Assembly (NCBI RefSeq): GCF_035762905.1 | Contig: NZ_DASUCC010000077.1 | Span: 129,798 to 193,797, forward strand | From: DASYTH01 sp035762905 | GTDB taxonomy: Bacteria > Actinomycetota > Actinomycetes > Mycobacteriales > Pseudonocardiaceae | Direction of reading: 5' to 3' | Length of the DNA: 64,000 bases | Shown here: positions 24,338-33,779 of the stretch, in pieces | How the letters are laid out: the number at the start of each line of letters is the position of its first letter | How positions within the stretch are numbered: position 1 is the stretch's first letter | The notes under the pieces: generated by a model | The model's database searches: none | What the model saw: only the letters and a program-made list of their open reading frames with translations | What the model was told of the DNA's origin: nothing | Position numbers and translations under genes: made by a program

Positions 24338-25768
24338 TCAGGCGCTGGTGATTCGGCGGAGGTTGGTGGGGTCGTCCTCGCGGCGGTTGCGGCGGACGGT
24401 GTGGACGACGAAGACGGTGAGGACGAGGGCGCCGACGCCGCCGAGGGAACCGATGAGGGCGACGGTGACCGGGGTCCAGTCCTTGGGGTCGGCGGGGGGC
24501 ATGTCGAACGTGATGTTGGTGGGTTGGTCCGGGTTGATGCCCTGTTCGCTGGGGACCATGGCGGTGAGGGCGGCGATCGGGTTGATCATGCCGTAGCCGA
24601 CCAGGTTGTCCCGGCCCCCGGCGGCGGCGGGGTGCGATGAGGTGGCCTTGATGCGGTCCATGACCTGGCGGGCGGTCAGGTTCGGGAAGCGTTCGCGGAT
24701 CAGGGCGGCCATGCCGGCGACGTAGGGGGCGGCGAAGCTGGTGCCCTGGATCTCCGAGGGTTGGCCGTCCTTGGTCAGCAGGCGGTTGGCGAGACCGGAG
24801 TTGTTGCCGGGGTCGAGGGAGGTGATCTCGGTGCCGGGGGCGCCGACGGTGACCCAGGGACCCTGGACGGAGAACTGGGCCGGGTCACCGCGACGGTCGA
24901 TGGCGGCGACCGAGACGACATAGTCCGCGAACCACGGCGGGGTGACGATCGTGGTGGGACGGTTGGCGTCCGGACCGTTCTGCTGGTTGCAGTCGTTCTC
25001 CTTGAGGTTGCCGGCGGAGGCGACCACAACGACGTCCCGATCCTCGACCGCGAACCGCAACGCGGACTGAACCGCGACCTCGGCCGACGTGATCGGCCCG
25101 GCCGGCCGGCAGTTGTCCACCGACATGTTGATCACGCCCTTGGGCACCTGGTTCGCCGCGCGCACGATCGCCTGGGCGAGGGTGAGCAGGTTGCCGGCGG
25201 CCCGGGTCTGGGCGTTCGGATCGGTGGGGTCCTTGCCCTCGTAGTTGGCGCTGGACTGGCGGATGCTGACGATGCCCGCGTCCGGCGCGATGCCCTTGAA
25301 CCCGATGTTGCTGTTCGCCGGCGGGTTCGCCGCGATGATCCCGGCGACCTCGGTGCCGTGCCCGTCGCAGTCCTCGAGGCCGTTCTTGTCGGCCACGTAG
25401 TCACCGCCGCCGGCGAGCCGGTCGCCGAGGAAGTCGTGCCGGTTCACCCCGGTGTCGATCACCGCGACCTTCTGCCCCTTGCCGGTGGCGAACCGGTGCA
25501 GCTCGTCGAACCGCAGCTGGGTCTGCCCCCACGGCTTGTTGGGCAGCACCACGCCCTCGTTGAGCGACTTCACACACAGCGTCTTCTGCTCGTACGGCAG
25601 GTCGGGCCGGCCGGTGTCGTTCGGCACCGGGGTGCCGGCGGGCAGCGGGGGCGGCTTGGCGAAGCCGTCCTCGCGGCCCGGTTGCGCCGAGGCGACCGCC
25701 GGGGTGAGGGCGAGCAGGCCGGCCGCGACCGCCGCGGCGAGCCGGTGGATCGTCGACGGTGTCCGCAT
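24338..25768 (-). CDS. mycP: Mycosin, membrane-anchored subtilisin-like protease of the T7SS
   Basis: A 476-residue S8 serine protease. A signal peptide (about 1-28, ending AVASA) is followed by the N-terminal extension typical of mycosins, with PW(G)QTQLRFDELH. The triad is complete: D105 (VAVIDTGV), H137 (DGHGTEVAG) and S344 (GTSFAAPYVAG), with oxyanion N254 (ASAGN). One membrane helix near 433-457 ends the protein. In mycobacteria MycP is required for secretion and stabilises the membrane complex as well as cutting substrates. It starts 3 bp after eccD, as in an operon. In the M. tuberculosis ESX-4 locus eccB follows mycP; here it does not. Confidence 0.95.
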   Translation of the reverse strand: MRTPSTIHRLAAAVAAGLLALTPAVASAQPGREDGFAKPPPLPAGTPVPNDTGRPDLPYEQKTLCVKSLNEGVVLPNKPWGQTQLRFDELHRFATGKGQKVAVIDTGVNRHDFLGDRLAGGGDYVADKNGLEDCDGHGTEVAGIIAANPPANSNIGFKGIAPDAGIVSIRQSSANYEGKDPTDPNAQTRAAGNLLTLAQAIVRAANQVPKGVINMSVDNCRPAGPITSAEVAVQSALRFAVEDRDVVVVASAGNLKENDCNQQNGPDANRPTTIVTPPWFADYVVSVAAIDRRGDPAQFSVQGPWVTVGAPGTEITSLDPGNNSGLANRLLTKDGQPSEIQGTSFAAPYVAGMAALIRERFPNLTARQVMDRIKATSSHPAAAGGRDNLVGYGMINPIAALTAMVPSEQGINPDQPTNITFDMPPADPKDWTPVTVALIGSLGGVGALVLTVFVVHTVRRNRREDDPTNLRRITSA

Positions 25769-25771
25769 GAG

Positions 25772-27169
25772 CTACAGACCCAGGTCCAGGTGCCGCAACG
25801 TGCTGTACAGCCCCATCACGGCCAGCGCAAGCGGCAGCACCACCGCGATGCAGATCGCCTCGATGATCTCCACGGTGCGCCGCAGCGGAGGCGAGAAGCG
25901 CTGTTCCGGGAAGATCACCCCGAGCACCAGCGACGCGGCCGCGATCAGGATCAGCGCGCCGAACACCCACAGCAGCCGGTCGGCCGGGTCGGACCCGATC
26001 AGCCAGCCGACCACGATGCCGGCCGCGGCGAACATCCCGGTGGCCAGCAGCGCGATCGCCTGGCTGCCGTTGGCGTACGTGCGGGCCCGCAGCAGCAGCA
26101 CCAGCGTGGCGATGATGGCCAGGCTGACCCCCCACACGTCGCGCGCGCCGGCCGTGATGATCGCGCCGATCGCGGTGACCACGCCGCAGCCGACGATCAT
26201 GCCGGTGAGGTACTCGTGGGCGAGCCCGGCCCGCTTCTCGATCGAGCGGTAGTCCGGGAACCCGGTGTCCTCCTTGAGATCCTCGGCGCTGCCGGGCACG
26301 TTGGGCAGCGGCAGCCGGGCCAGTTGGATGGTCAGCCGGGGCAGTAGGGACAGGGCGGCCAGCGCCACCGCGACGGTGCCGGCGGCGATGCCCGGCGCCG
26401 GGTGCGCGACCAGGGTGGCCACGGTGAACGCGATCACACCGAGCGCGGCCGCGCTGCCGGCGGCGACGAACGTGGTGACCCCGGAACCGATCAGCATGAT
26501 CGAGGCGGCGGCCATGATCAGCACCAGCGCGCAGGCCAGCAGCAGGCTGGCCCGGCCGGTCTCCCCGGGAACGATGTAGAGCCCGCTGACGAACGCCATC
26601 GGCAGCCCGCCGGCCGCGGCGATCAGCACGCCGGCGGTCTCGGCCTGGTACGCCCGGGCGATCACGGCGCCGAGCGCGACCGCGAACACGGCGGTGGCGC
26701 CGGCCGCGATCGCGGCGCCGATCCGGTCGCCGCCGCCGATCGGCCCGGTGAGCAGCACGGTGACGGCGGCGGTGAGCAGCGCCAGCGTGGCGCCGATATA
26801 GCCGATCCGGTTGGCGGTCTGCTTGGTCCACGGCCGGTAGCTGTCCGGTGACGACTCGGCGATGGCGTCCACCACGTCGTCGAACAGCGGCGGCGGCGGG
26901 GTCTCCGAGCGGCGGCGCAGCTGCAGCATCTCGCCGTCGACCACGCTGAGCGAGGCCAGCGTCCGGCTGGGGTCGAGGGTGCCCTCGCCGAGCTTGGCCA
27001 GGCACCAGCCGCCGTGCCGGGCGCCGCCGTCCGGGGTGGCCTCCTTGGCCATCTCCAGCAACATCGGCAGCAGATCGGCAACGGCGACGTCGGCCGGCAG
27101 CGCCACGTCGATGCGCGTTCTCGGGGCCACCACCGTCACCCGGCTGAACACGGTCGTACCGGTCGCCAC
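25772..27169 (-). CDS. eccD: T7SS membrane channel component EccD
   Basis: A 465-residue protein when started at GTG 27169 (VATGTTVFSRVTVVAP). A longer frame reaches 27397 but crosses the divergent promoter region and overlaps eccC. Residues 1-85 form the ubiquitin-like (YukD) domain of EccD; about eleven hydrophobic helices follow from residue 125 (YIGATLALLTAAVTVLLTG). EccD dimers line the membrane vestibule around EccC and EccB. First gene of the minus-strand unit with mycP, 159 bp from the divergent eccC. Confidence 0.94.
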   Translation of the reverse strand: MATGTTVFSRVTVVAPRTRIDVALPADVAVADLLPMLLEMAKEATPDGGARHGGWCLAKLGEGTLDPSRTLASLSVVDGEMLQLRRRSETPPPPLFDDVVDAIAESSPDSYRPWTKQTANRIGYIGATLALLTAAVTVLLTGPIGGGDRIGAAIAAGATAVFAVALGAVIARAYQAETAGVLIAAAGGLPMAFVSGLYIVPGETGRASLLLACALVLIMAAASIMLIGSGVTTFVAAGSAAALGVIAFTVATLVAHPAPGIAAGTVAVALAALSLLPRLTIQLARLPLPNVPGSAEDLKEDTGFPDYRSIEKRAGLAHEYLTGMIVGCGVVTAIGAIITAGARDVWGVSLAIIATLVLLLRARTYANGSQAIALLATGMFAAAGIVVGWLIGSDPADRLLWVFGALILIAAASLVLGVIFPEQRFSPPLRRTVEIIEAICIAVVLPLALAVMGLYSTLRHLDLGL

Positions 27170-27328
27170 CGCAAGTCCCCTATCAGTTCGTTCCGTGCTG
27201 TTCCCGCACCGACCAGGTTTGCCGTTGCACACCCCGGCCGGTCGCGACGCCCCTAGTATGGCCTTGCCGGTCGCACCCTGTGTGTGGGTTCCGGCAACTG
27301 ATGGTCGAACGAAGAGGGGTCCCCCGCG
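27170..27328. promoter_or_regulatory. Divergent promoter region of eccD-mycP and eccC
   Basis: A 159-bp space between the two start codons must contain both promoters. A -10-like hexamer tagtat lies at 27254-27259 on the plus strand, but I see no well-spaced -35. eccC has a gaagagggg ribosome site. No clear operator palindrome is visible. Confidence 0.45.
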
Positions 27329-30300
27329 GTGAGCACGCTGCAGTTCAAGCGATCGCCCCGGTTGTCCGCGCCGCGCCAGCCGGGCGGCGAGGTGCACCTC
27401 GAGCCGCCACCCGAGGTGCCCAGGGTCATCCCGGGCAACATCGTGCTCAAGCTGCTACCGGCGGTCATGATCGTGGCGACCATCGGAATGATGGCGTTCA
27501 TGTTCGTCGCGTTCCGCGGCAACCCGACCTCCCTGCTGTTCGGCGGCATGATGCTGATGTCGATGGTCGGCATGATGGCCGGCGGCGGCGGGCGCGGCGG
27601 CGGCCAGAAGAAGGCCGAGATGAACGAGGACCGCAAGGACTACCTGCGCTACCTCGGCCAGATGCGGGACCGCGCCCGGGAGGCCGCGCTGGATCAGCGG
27701 GCCGCGCTGGAGTGGGTGCACCCGGACCCGCAGGCGCTGTGGTCGATCGCCACCAGCCGGCGGATGTGGGAGCGCCGCCAGTCCGACGCGGACTTCTGCC
27801 ACCTGCGCGCCGGCCGCGGCTCGCAGCGGCTGGCCACCCGGCTGGTGCCGCCGCAGACCGGCCCGGTCGACGAGCTGGAGCCGATCGCCACGCTGGCCCT
27901 GCGCCGGTTCGTCCGGGCCCACTCGATCGTCCCCGAGCTGCCCATCCAGATCGCCATCCGCGGCTTCGCCGCCGTGGGTCTGTCCGGTGAGCGGGAGCTG
28001 ACCCGGGGTCTGGCCCGCGCGCTGATCGCGCAGCTGGTCACCTTCCACACCCCGGACGACGTGCTGATCGCCGTGGTCACCGCGGGCAAGGCCAAGCAGG
28101 AGTGGGAGTGGGCCAAGTGGCTGCCGCACGTGCAGCACCCGCTCATGGTCGACGGCATCGGTCAGCTGCGGATGATGGCCGGCTCGCTGAGCCAGGTCGA
28201 GGAGTGGCTGGACGAGGAGCTGCGGGACCGGCAGCGGTTCACCCGCAACGCGCCGCCGCAGCCGGACCAGCCGCACATTCTGATCGTGATCGACGACGGC
28301 GAGGTGACCCGCGAGGAGCAGATCCTGCTCGAGGAGGGCCTGGTCGGCGTCACGCTGCTGGACCTGTCCGAGTGCCTCGGCACGCTGACCGCGCGGCGCG
28401 GCCTGCGCCTCGTGGTGGAGGAGGACCGGCTGGGGGCGCGCAGCGCGAGCGGCGTCGAGTGGTTCGCCCGCCCGGACCGGCTCACCGTGGCCGAGGCGGA
28501 AGCCTTGTCCCGCAAGCTTTCCCCGTGGCGGCTGGGCGCGGCCGCGGCCGACGTCGGGGACGAGGAGCCGCTGCTGTCCAACCCGACGCTGCTCGAGCTG
28601 CTCGGGATCGCCGGCGACCCGATGACCTTCGACGTGCAGCAGGCGTGGCGACCGCGCTCGATCCGGGACCGCTACCGGGTTCCGTTCGGGGTCGGCGAGT
28701 TCGGCCAGCCGGTGGAGCTGGACATCAAGGAAGCCGCGATGGAGGGCATGGGCCCGCACGGCCTGTGCATCGGTGCGACCGGATCCGGCAAGTCGGAGTT
28801 CCTGCGCACCCTGGTGCTCGGCATGCTGGCCACGCACTCGTCCTCGACGCTGAACTTCGTGCTGGTCGACTTCAAGGGTGGCGCGACGTTCCTCGGCCTG
28901 GACAAGGCGCCGCACGTCGCCGCGACGATCACCAACCTGCAGGACCAGCTGATCCTGGTCGACCGCATGAAGGACGCGCTGGCCGGTGAGATGAACCGGC
29001 GCCAGGAGGCGCTGAAGAACGGCGGCAACTTCAAGAACGTCTGGGAGTACGAGCGGGCCAGGGAGAACGGCGCGGACCTGGATCCGTTGCCGGCGCTGTT
29101 CATCGTGGTGGACGAGTTCTCCGAGCTGCTGTCCGCCAAGCCGGACTTCATCGACCTGTTCGTGGCGATCGGGCGGCTCGGCCGCTCGCTGCAGATGCAC
29201 ATGCTGCTGGCCTCGCAGCGCCTCGAGGAGGGCAAGCTGCGCGGCCTGGACTCCCACCTGTCCTACCGGATCGGTCTGAAGACGTTCTCCGCGGCCGAGT
29301 CCCGGGCCGCGATCGGGGTGCCGGACGCGTTCGAGCTGCCGTCGATTCCGGGCTCCGGTTACCTGAAGTTCGACACCTCCACGATGGTCCGGTTCAAGGC
29401 GGCCTACGTCTCCGGCCCGTACCGCCCGGCCGGCATCACCGCGGCCGGCCCGTCCGCGCCGGTCACCGGCGACCGGCGGGCGAAGCTGTTCGTGCCGGAC
29501 TACGTGGAGATCCCGAAGGAGCCGGAGCGGCCGCGCGAGGTGCTGCAGGAGGCGCCGAAGCCGGAGAGCAGCAACCCGACCGAACCGAGCGAGCTGGACG
29601 TGGTCGTGTCCCGGCTGGTCGGTCAGGGCCCGCCGGCGCACGAGGTGTGGTTGCCGCCGCTGGACACCCCGAACTCGCTGGACACGCTGCTGCCGCCGTT
29701 GCAGCCCACCGAGGACCGCGGCCTGTCGCCGGTCGGGTTCTTCGGCAACGGCCGGTTGCAGCCGCCGCTCGGCCTGATCGACAAGCCGTTCGAGCAGCGC
29801 CGTGACCTGCTGTGGGCCGACTTCTCCGGTGCGGCCGGGCACGCCGCCGTGGCCGGCGGCCCGCAGTCCGGCAAGTCGATGCTGTTGCGCACGCTGGTGA
29901 TGTCGATGGCGCTCACGCACACGCCGGAGGAGGTGCAGTTCTACTGCATCGACCTCGGCGGCGGCACGATGGGCACGCTGGAGAGCGTGCCGCACGTCGG
30001 CGGGGTGGCCGGCCGGCTGGAGCCGGACAAGGTGCGCCGGATGGTGGCCGAGGTGTCCAGCCTGGTGAACCAGCGGGAACTGCTGTTCCGCAACCGGGCG
30101 ATCGACTCGATGACCGACTTCCGCAACCGCAAGCGGCGCGGTGAGCTCAAGGAGGACCCGTGGGGGGACGTCTTCCTGATCATCGACGGCTGGCTGAACT
30201 TCCGGCAGGAGTTCGAGGCCATCGAGATGCAGGTGGTCAACCTGGCGTCCCAGGGTCTGTCCTACGGCGTGCACGTGATCGTGTCGGCGAACCGCTGGGC

Positions 30301-31327
30301 GGAGATCCGGCCGGCGCTCAAGGACCTGCTCGGCACCCGGTTCGAGCTGCGCCTCGGTGATCCCAGCGAGTCCGAAGTGGACCGTCGGGTCGCGGTGAAC
30401 GTGCCGGAGGGCCACCCTGGCCGCGGTCTGTCCCGGGACAAGCTGCACTTCCTGGTCGGCCTGCCGCGGATCGACGGCTCGTCCAACGACGAGGACGTGG
30501 CGGCCGGCGTGCAGGACGCGATCGCGAAGATCCGCGGCGGCTGGCGGGGCCGGCACGCGCCCAAGGTCCGGCTGCTGCCCGATCTGCTGCCGTACGCGGA
30601 TCTGCTGGCCCAGGACGGAAAGCGCGGCGAGTCGCGGCTGGTGCCGATCGGGGTCAACGAGGACGCGCTGGCCCCGGTGTACCTGGACTTCGACGCCGAG
30701 CCGCACTTCATGGCGTTCATGGACGGCGAGTCGGGCAAGACCAACCTGCTGCGCACGATCGTCCGCGGCATCACCGAGCGGTACACCGCCAAGGAGGCGG
30801 TCATCATCCTGGTCGACTACCGGCGGACCATGCTCGGGTTCGTCGAGTCCGACCACCTGCTCGGCTACGCGGTGTCCTCCAACCAGCTCGGCGGCATGGT
30901 CGGTGACATCCGCAACTCGATGACGAAACGGTTGCCCGGGCCGGACGTGACCCAGGAGCAGCTGCGCAACCGGTCCTGGTGGAAGGGGCCGGAGCTGTTC
31001 GTGGTGGTCGACGACTACGACCTGGTGGCCACCCAGGCCGGCAACCCGCTGCAGCCGATCGCGGAGTTCCTGGCCCAGGCCAAGGACGTCGGCCTGCACG
31101 TGGTGGCCGTGCGGCGCACCGGTGGCGCCGGCCGGGCCATGTACGACCCGGTGCTCGGCAAGCTGAAGGAGATCGCCAGCCCCGGCCTGATCGGCAGCGG
31201 CAGCAAGGACGAGGGTCCGTTGCTCGGCAACGTGAAGCCGTCCGCGATGCCGCCCGGCCGGGGCACCCTGGTCAGTCGGAAGGTGGGCCAGCAGCTGATG
31301 CACGTCGCCTGGATCCAGCCCGAGTGA
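27329..31327 (+). CDS. eccC: T7SS motor ATPase EccC (EccCa and EccCb in one chain)
   Basis: A 1332-residue FtsK/SpoIIIE-type ATPase. Two membrane helices lie near 37-62 and 66-86. Three nucleotide-binding modules follow: Walker A GATGSGKS at 482-489, GGPQSGKS at 843-850, and a degenerate MDGESGKT at 1131-1138. Walker B of module 1 is LFIVVDEFSELL near 590. Single-chain EccC is known in ESX-4 and Firmicutes systems; most mycobacterial ESX-1/2 split it. The C-terminal modules bind signal sequences of substrates. GTG at 27329. It overlaps the Hsp70-like gene by GTGA. Confidence 0.96.
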   Translation: MSTLQFKRSPRLSAPRQPGGEVHLEPPPEVPRVIPGNIVLKLLPAVMIVATIGMMAFMFVAFRGNPTSLLFGGMMLMSMVGMMAGGGGRGGGQKKAEMNEDRKDYLRYLGQMRDRAREAALDQRAALEWVHPDPQALWSIATSRRMWERRQSDADFCHLRAGRGSQRLATRLVPPQTGPVDELEPIATLALRRFVRAHSIVPELPIQIAIRGFAAVGLSGERELTRGLARALIAQLVTFHTPDDVLIAVVTAGKAKQEWEWAKWLPHVQHPLMVDGIGQLRMMAGSLSQVEEWLDEELRDRQRFTRNAPPQPDQPHILIVIDDGEVTREEQILLEEGLVGVTLLDLSECLGTLTARRGLRLVVEEDRLGARSASGVEWFARPDRLTVAEAEALSRKLSPWRLGAAAADVGDEEPLLSNPTLLELLGIAGDPMTFDVQQAWRPRSIRDRYRVPFGVGEFGQPVELDIKEAAMEGMGPHGLCIGATGSGKSEFLRTLVLGMLATHSSSTLNFVLVDFKGGATFLGLDKAPHVAATITNLQDQLILVDRMKDALAGEMNRRQEALKNGGNFKNVWEYERARENGADLDPLPALFIVVDEFSELLSAKPDFIDLFVAIGRLGRSLQMHMLLASQRLEEGKLRGLDSHLSYRIGLKTFSAAESRAAIGVPDAFELPSIPGSGYLKFDTSTMVRFKAAYVSGPYRPAGITAAGPSAPVTGDRRAKLFVPDYVEIPKEPERPREVLQEAPKPESSNPTEPSELDVVVSRLVGQGPPAHEVWLPPLDTPNSLDTLLPPLQPTEDRGLSPVGFFGNGRLQPPLGLIDKPFEQRRDLLWADFSGAAGHAAVAGGPQSGKSMLLRTLVMSMALTHTPEEVQFYCIDLGGGTMGTLESVPHVGGVAGRLEPDKVRRMVAEVSSLVNQRELLFRNRAIDSMTDFRNRKRRGELKEDPWGDVFLIIDGWLNFRQEFEAIEMQVVNLASQGLSYGVHVIVSANRWAEIRPALKDLLGTRFELRLGDPSESEVDRRVAVNVPEGHPGRGLSRDKLHFLVGLPRIDGSSNDEDVAAGVQDAIAKIRGGWRGRHAPKVRLLPDLLPYADLLAQDGKRGESRLVPIGVNEDALAPVYLDFDAEPHFMAFMDGESGKTNLLRTIVRGITERYTAKEAVIILVDYRRTMLGFVESDHLLGYAVSSNQLGGMVGDIRNSMTKRLPGPDVTQEQLRNRSWWKGPELFVVVDDYDLVATQAGNPLQPIAEFLAQAKDVGLHVVAVRRTGGAGRAMYDPVLGKLKEIASPGLIGSGSKDEGPLLGNVKPSAMPPGRGTLVSRKVGQQLMHVAWIQPE

Positions 31328-33075
31328 CGGTTCGGGTCGCGGTCGACTTTGGCACGTCGAGCACCTGCATCGCCGTGTCGGTCAACGGCCGCGAGCCGCA
31401 GGTGGTCGCGGTGGACGGAAACCCGCTGATGTCCTCGGCGGTCTACGCCGCGCCGCAGGGCACGCTGTTCGTCGGCCAGGAGGCGGACCGGCAGGCCGCG
31501 ATCGACCCGTCGCGCTACGAGCCGCACCCCAAGCGCCGGATCGACGAGCCGGAGCTGTTGCTCGGCAACACGGTGATCGCGGTGCGCGAGGTGATCCGCG
31601 CGGTGCTCGGCCGCGCGGTCGCCGAGGCCCGGCGGGTGACCGGCGGGGCGGCGGTGGACCAGTTGGTGCTCACCCATCCGGCGGACTGGGGCGGGGTGCG
31701 CACCCGGGTGCTGCGGACGGCGGCGACCGGGCTGGCCACGACGATCGTGCTGGTGCCGGAGCCGGTGGCGGCCGCGGTGTTCCACGCGGCGAGCTTCCCA
31801 CCCACCCGCGGCGCGCCGGACCGGGCGCTGGCCGTGCTCGACGTCGGCGGCGGCACGGTGGACGTGAGCGTGGTGCGCCGGGCGCCTGCGGTGGGCGGCC
31901 GGCCGCCGGCCTACCAGGTGCTGGCCACCCGCGGCGATCCCAGCTTCGGCGGCGCGGACGTGGACCAGTTGCTGCTCGAGCACGTCGGCGCGCTGGTGTC
32001 CAACATCGACCCGGACGCCTGGCGGTCCCTGATCGAGGGCCGGCAACTGCCGGACCGCAGACGCCGGCGGGTGATCCACCAGGATGTCCGCGGTGCCAAG
32101 GAAACCCTGTCCCGGCACGCCTACACCGACGTTCCGCTGCCGCCGCCGTTCCCGGACGCGCACGTCACCAGGGCCGACCTGGAGCGGCTGATCGGCGACC
32201 AGCTGTCCCGGGCCGCCGAGCTGACCGAGGCCACCATTCGGACCGCGGGGCTCGCCCCGGCCCAGCTGTCCGGGATCTTCCTGGTCGGCGGGTCGAGCCG
32301 GATCCCGATGATCGCCCGGCTGGTGCACCGGCGCCTCGGGGTGGTGCCGACCACGTTGGACCAGCCGGAAACCGTGGTGGCCAGGGGTGCGCTGCGCGCG
32401 GTCGGCGCCGAGCCGGACCGCACCGGGGTGGTCGGGGCCGCAACCGTGGCCGCGGCCGAGCGGCCGACCGCCCGGGTCACCGCCCGCGCGCCCGCGCCGC
32501 CACCGGGCCCGGCGCTCCCGCCGCCGCCCACGTCCGCGCCGCGCCGCCGCCGGCTGGTCTGGCTCGCCGCCGCCGCGGTGGCGGTGCTGGCCGGCACCAC
32601 GATCACCCTGCTGCTCACCCTTGGCGGCGGGGACGAGCCACCGCCGGGCCGACTGATCGCGCAGTACGAGTACCAGTTCAGCCTGCCGTCCGGCTGGACC
32701 CAGACCGGCGGCGAGGCCGGCAAGCTGCGGACCGAGGTCAAGCCGGTGGGGGCCGAGAGCGGCCAGGACCGGATCCTGGTCGACCAGCGGCGGCTGGCCT
32801 TCGACAGCCGCACCGACCGGCCTCGGGTGCTGAACAAGCTGCGTTCGGACTTCGAGAACGCCGGCTCGTTCAGCGACTACCAGGAGAACGCCAGCTTCGC
32901 CGGCCGGAACGTGATCAGCTATCGGGAGAATCTGCCGAACAGCCGGGTGGACTGGTACGTCCTGTTTGACGCGCACACCCAGGTCAACATCGGTTGCCAG
33001 TACACCGAGTCCGGTGCGCGGACGGTCCGGCCGGCCTGCGAGACCGTCGTGCGGACGATGAAGATCACCGAATGA
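31324..33075 (+). CDS. T7SS-associated Hsp70-like membrane protein (Rv3446c family)
   Basis: A 583-residue protein, GTG 31324, coupled to eccC by a 4-bp overlap. Residues 1-370 are an actin/Hsp70 ATPase domain: phosphate-1 motif VAVDFGTSSTC, phosphate-2 AVLDVGGGTVDVSVV and adenosine motif GIFLVGGSSRIP. A Pro-rich linker and one membrane helix (413-436) follow, then an external domain of about 147 residues with two cysteines near 557 and 572 that could pair. The substrate-binding domain of true DnaK is absent. Rv3446c of the M. tuberculosis ESX-4 locus has the same place and layout; its mechanistic role is unknown. Confidence 0.88.
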   Translation: MTVRVAVDFGTSSTCIAVSVNGREPQVVAVDGNPLMSSAVYAAPQGTLFVGQEADRQAAIDPSRYEPHPKRRIDEPELLLGNTVIAVREVIRAVLGRAVAEARRVTGGAAVDQLVLTHPADWGGVRTRVLRTAATGLATTIVLVPEPVAAAVFHAASFPPTRGAPDRALAVLDVGGGTVDVSVVRRAPAVGGRPPAYQVLATRGDPSFGGADVDQLLLEHVGALVSNIDPDAWRSLIEGRQLPDRRRRRVIHQDVRGAKETLSRHAYTDVPLPPPFPDAHVTRADLERLIGDQLSRAAELTEATIRTAGLAPAQLSGIFLVGGSSRIPMIARLVHRRLGVVPTTLDQPETVVARGALRAVGAEPDRTGVVGAATVAAAERPTARVTARAPAPPPGPALPPPPTSAPRRRRLVWLAAAAVAVLAGTTITLLLTLGGGDEPPPGRLIAQYEYQFSLPSGWTQTGGEAGKLRTEVKPVGAESGQDRILVDQRRLAFDSRTDRPRVLNKLRSDFENAGSFSDYQENASFAGRNVISYRENLPNSRVDWYVLFDAHTQVNIGCQYTESGARTVRPACETVVRTMKITE

Positions 33076-33417
33076 GGAGACATTTCGCAACCGCGAATCG
33101 GCCCCTCAGTTGACCATTGGGCCCGACAATTTCCGTCGATCTGCGATGTGGTAGGGCAATCCGCGCCGGTGGTGAACCCGCAGCTAGCCGGCCTGCGCCG
33201 CGTTTTCCGGGGCAGAAGTGTGCGCTTTCGCACACGCCTGGGACCGGCCGCGTTCGCCCATCGTTGCGGCATCGGTTACCGGATGCGGCGTTCACGCTAG
33301 CAACGACCTGCCCGTAACCGGGGACAGCGCGGAACCGGACCTGGCAGGGTGTCGTCGTAACACCGTACGAAACGATCAGAGTACGGAGTACCGACCCGAA
33401 GAAGGGGGCTTGACCTC
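33076..33417. other. 342-bp non-coding space ahead of the WXG100 pair
   Basis: No convincing gene. It has less GC bias than its surroundings and probably holds the promoter of the two WXG100 genes. A perfect hairpin, gtgtgcg-cttt-cgcacac, lies at 33218-33235. The last 30 bp contain the purine-rich ribosome site gaagaaggggg before ATG 33418. Confidence 0.6.
33218..33235. promoter_or_regulatory. Perfect 7-bp inverted repeat with tetraloop upstream of the WXG100 pair
   Basis: Arms gtgtgcg (33218-33224) and cgcacac (33229-33235) enclose cttt. It lies about 140 bp after the Hsp70-like gene stop and 180 bp before the first WXG100 gene. It may be an operator or a terminator separating high-level WXG100 expression from the eccC unit. 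Confidence 0.5.
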
Positions 33418-33726
33418 ATGGCAATGTTCGCCGCCGGAGCACCGGAACTGACCCGAGCCGGCCAGGAAATGGTGGACACCAACGAGCAGCTCATGGACCA
33501 GGCTCGGCAGCTCGCCGCGGCGATCGACGCCGTCGTCTGGGATGGTGCCGCGAAGGTCGCGTTCGTGAGCCTGATGACGAAGTTCGCCGAGGACACCCAG
33601 AAGCTGAACGACAGCCTGATGCGGATCTCCGAGGAGATCGCCGCGTCGTCCACCGCCTACCAGGCTCAGGACGAGCAGGCGCAGAGCGACCTGTCCGCGA
33701 TCACGAGCGCCCTCGACGGCATCTGA
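33418..33726 (+). CDS. WXG100 (ESAT-6-like) T7SS substrate with YxxxD signal
   Basis: A 102-residue two-helix protein with W41-D-G43 (AVVWDGAAKVAF) at the hairpin. The second helix ends in Y81QAQD85, the YxxxD export signal. It is the first of a pair with the 98-residue gene 53 bp downstream, matching esxU/esxT of the M. tuberculosis ESX-4 locus in position. WXG100 pairs form antiparallel heterodimers, and one partner carries the export signal, as here. A strong ribosome site gaagaaggggg precedes ATG 33418. Confidence 0.92.
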   Translation: MAMFAAGAPELTRAGQEMVDTNEQLMDQARQLAAAIDAVVWDGAAKVAFVSLMTKFAEDTQKLNDSLMRISEEIAASSTAYQAQDEQAQSDLSAITSALDGI

Positions 33727-33779
33727 TCCGCTCCGCGAACCTTCCCGACAACCCAACCTGAGACTTGAGAGAGGAAAGT

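Noticed and set aside
27455..31303. A 1282-codon minus-strand frame opposite eccC
   Set aside because: Shadow of eccC; repetitive basic composition with no recognisable motif.
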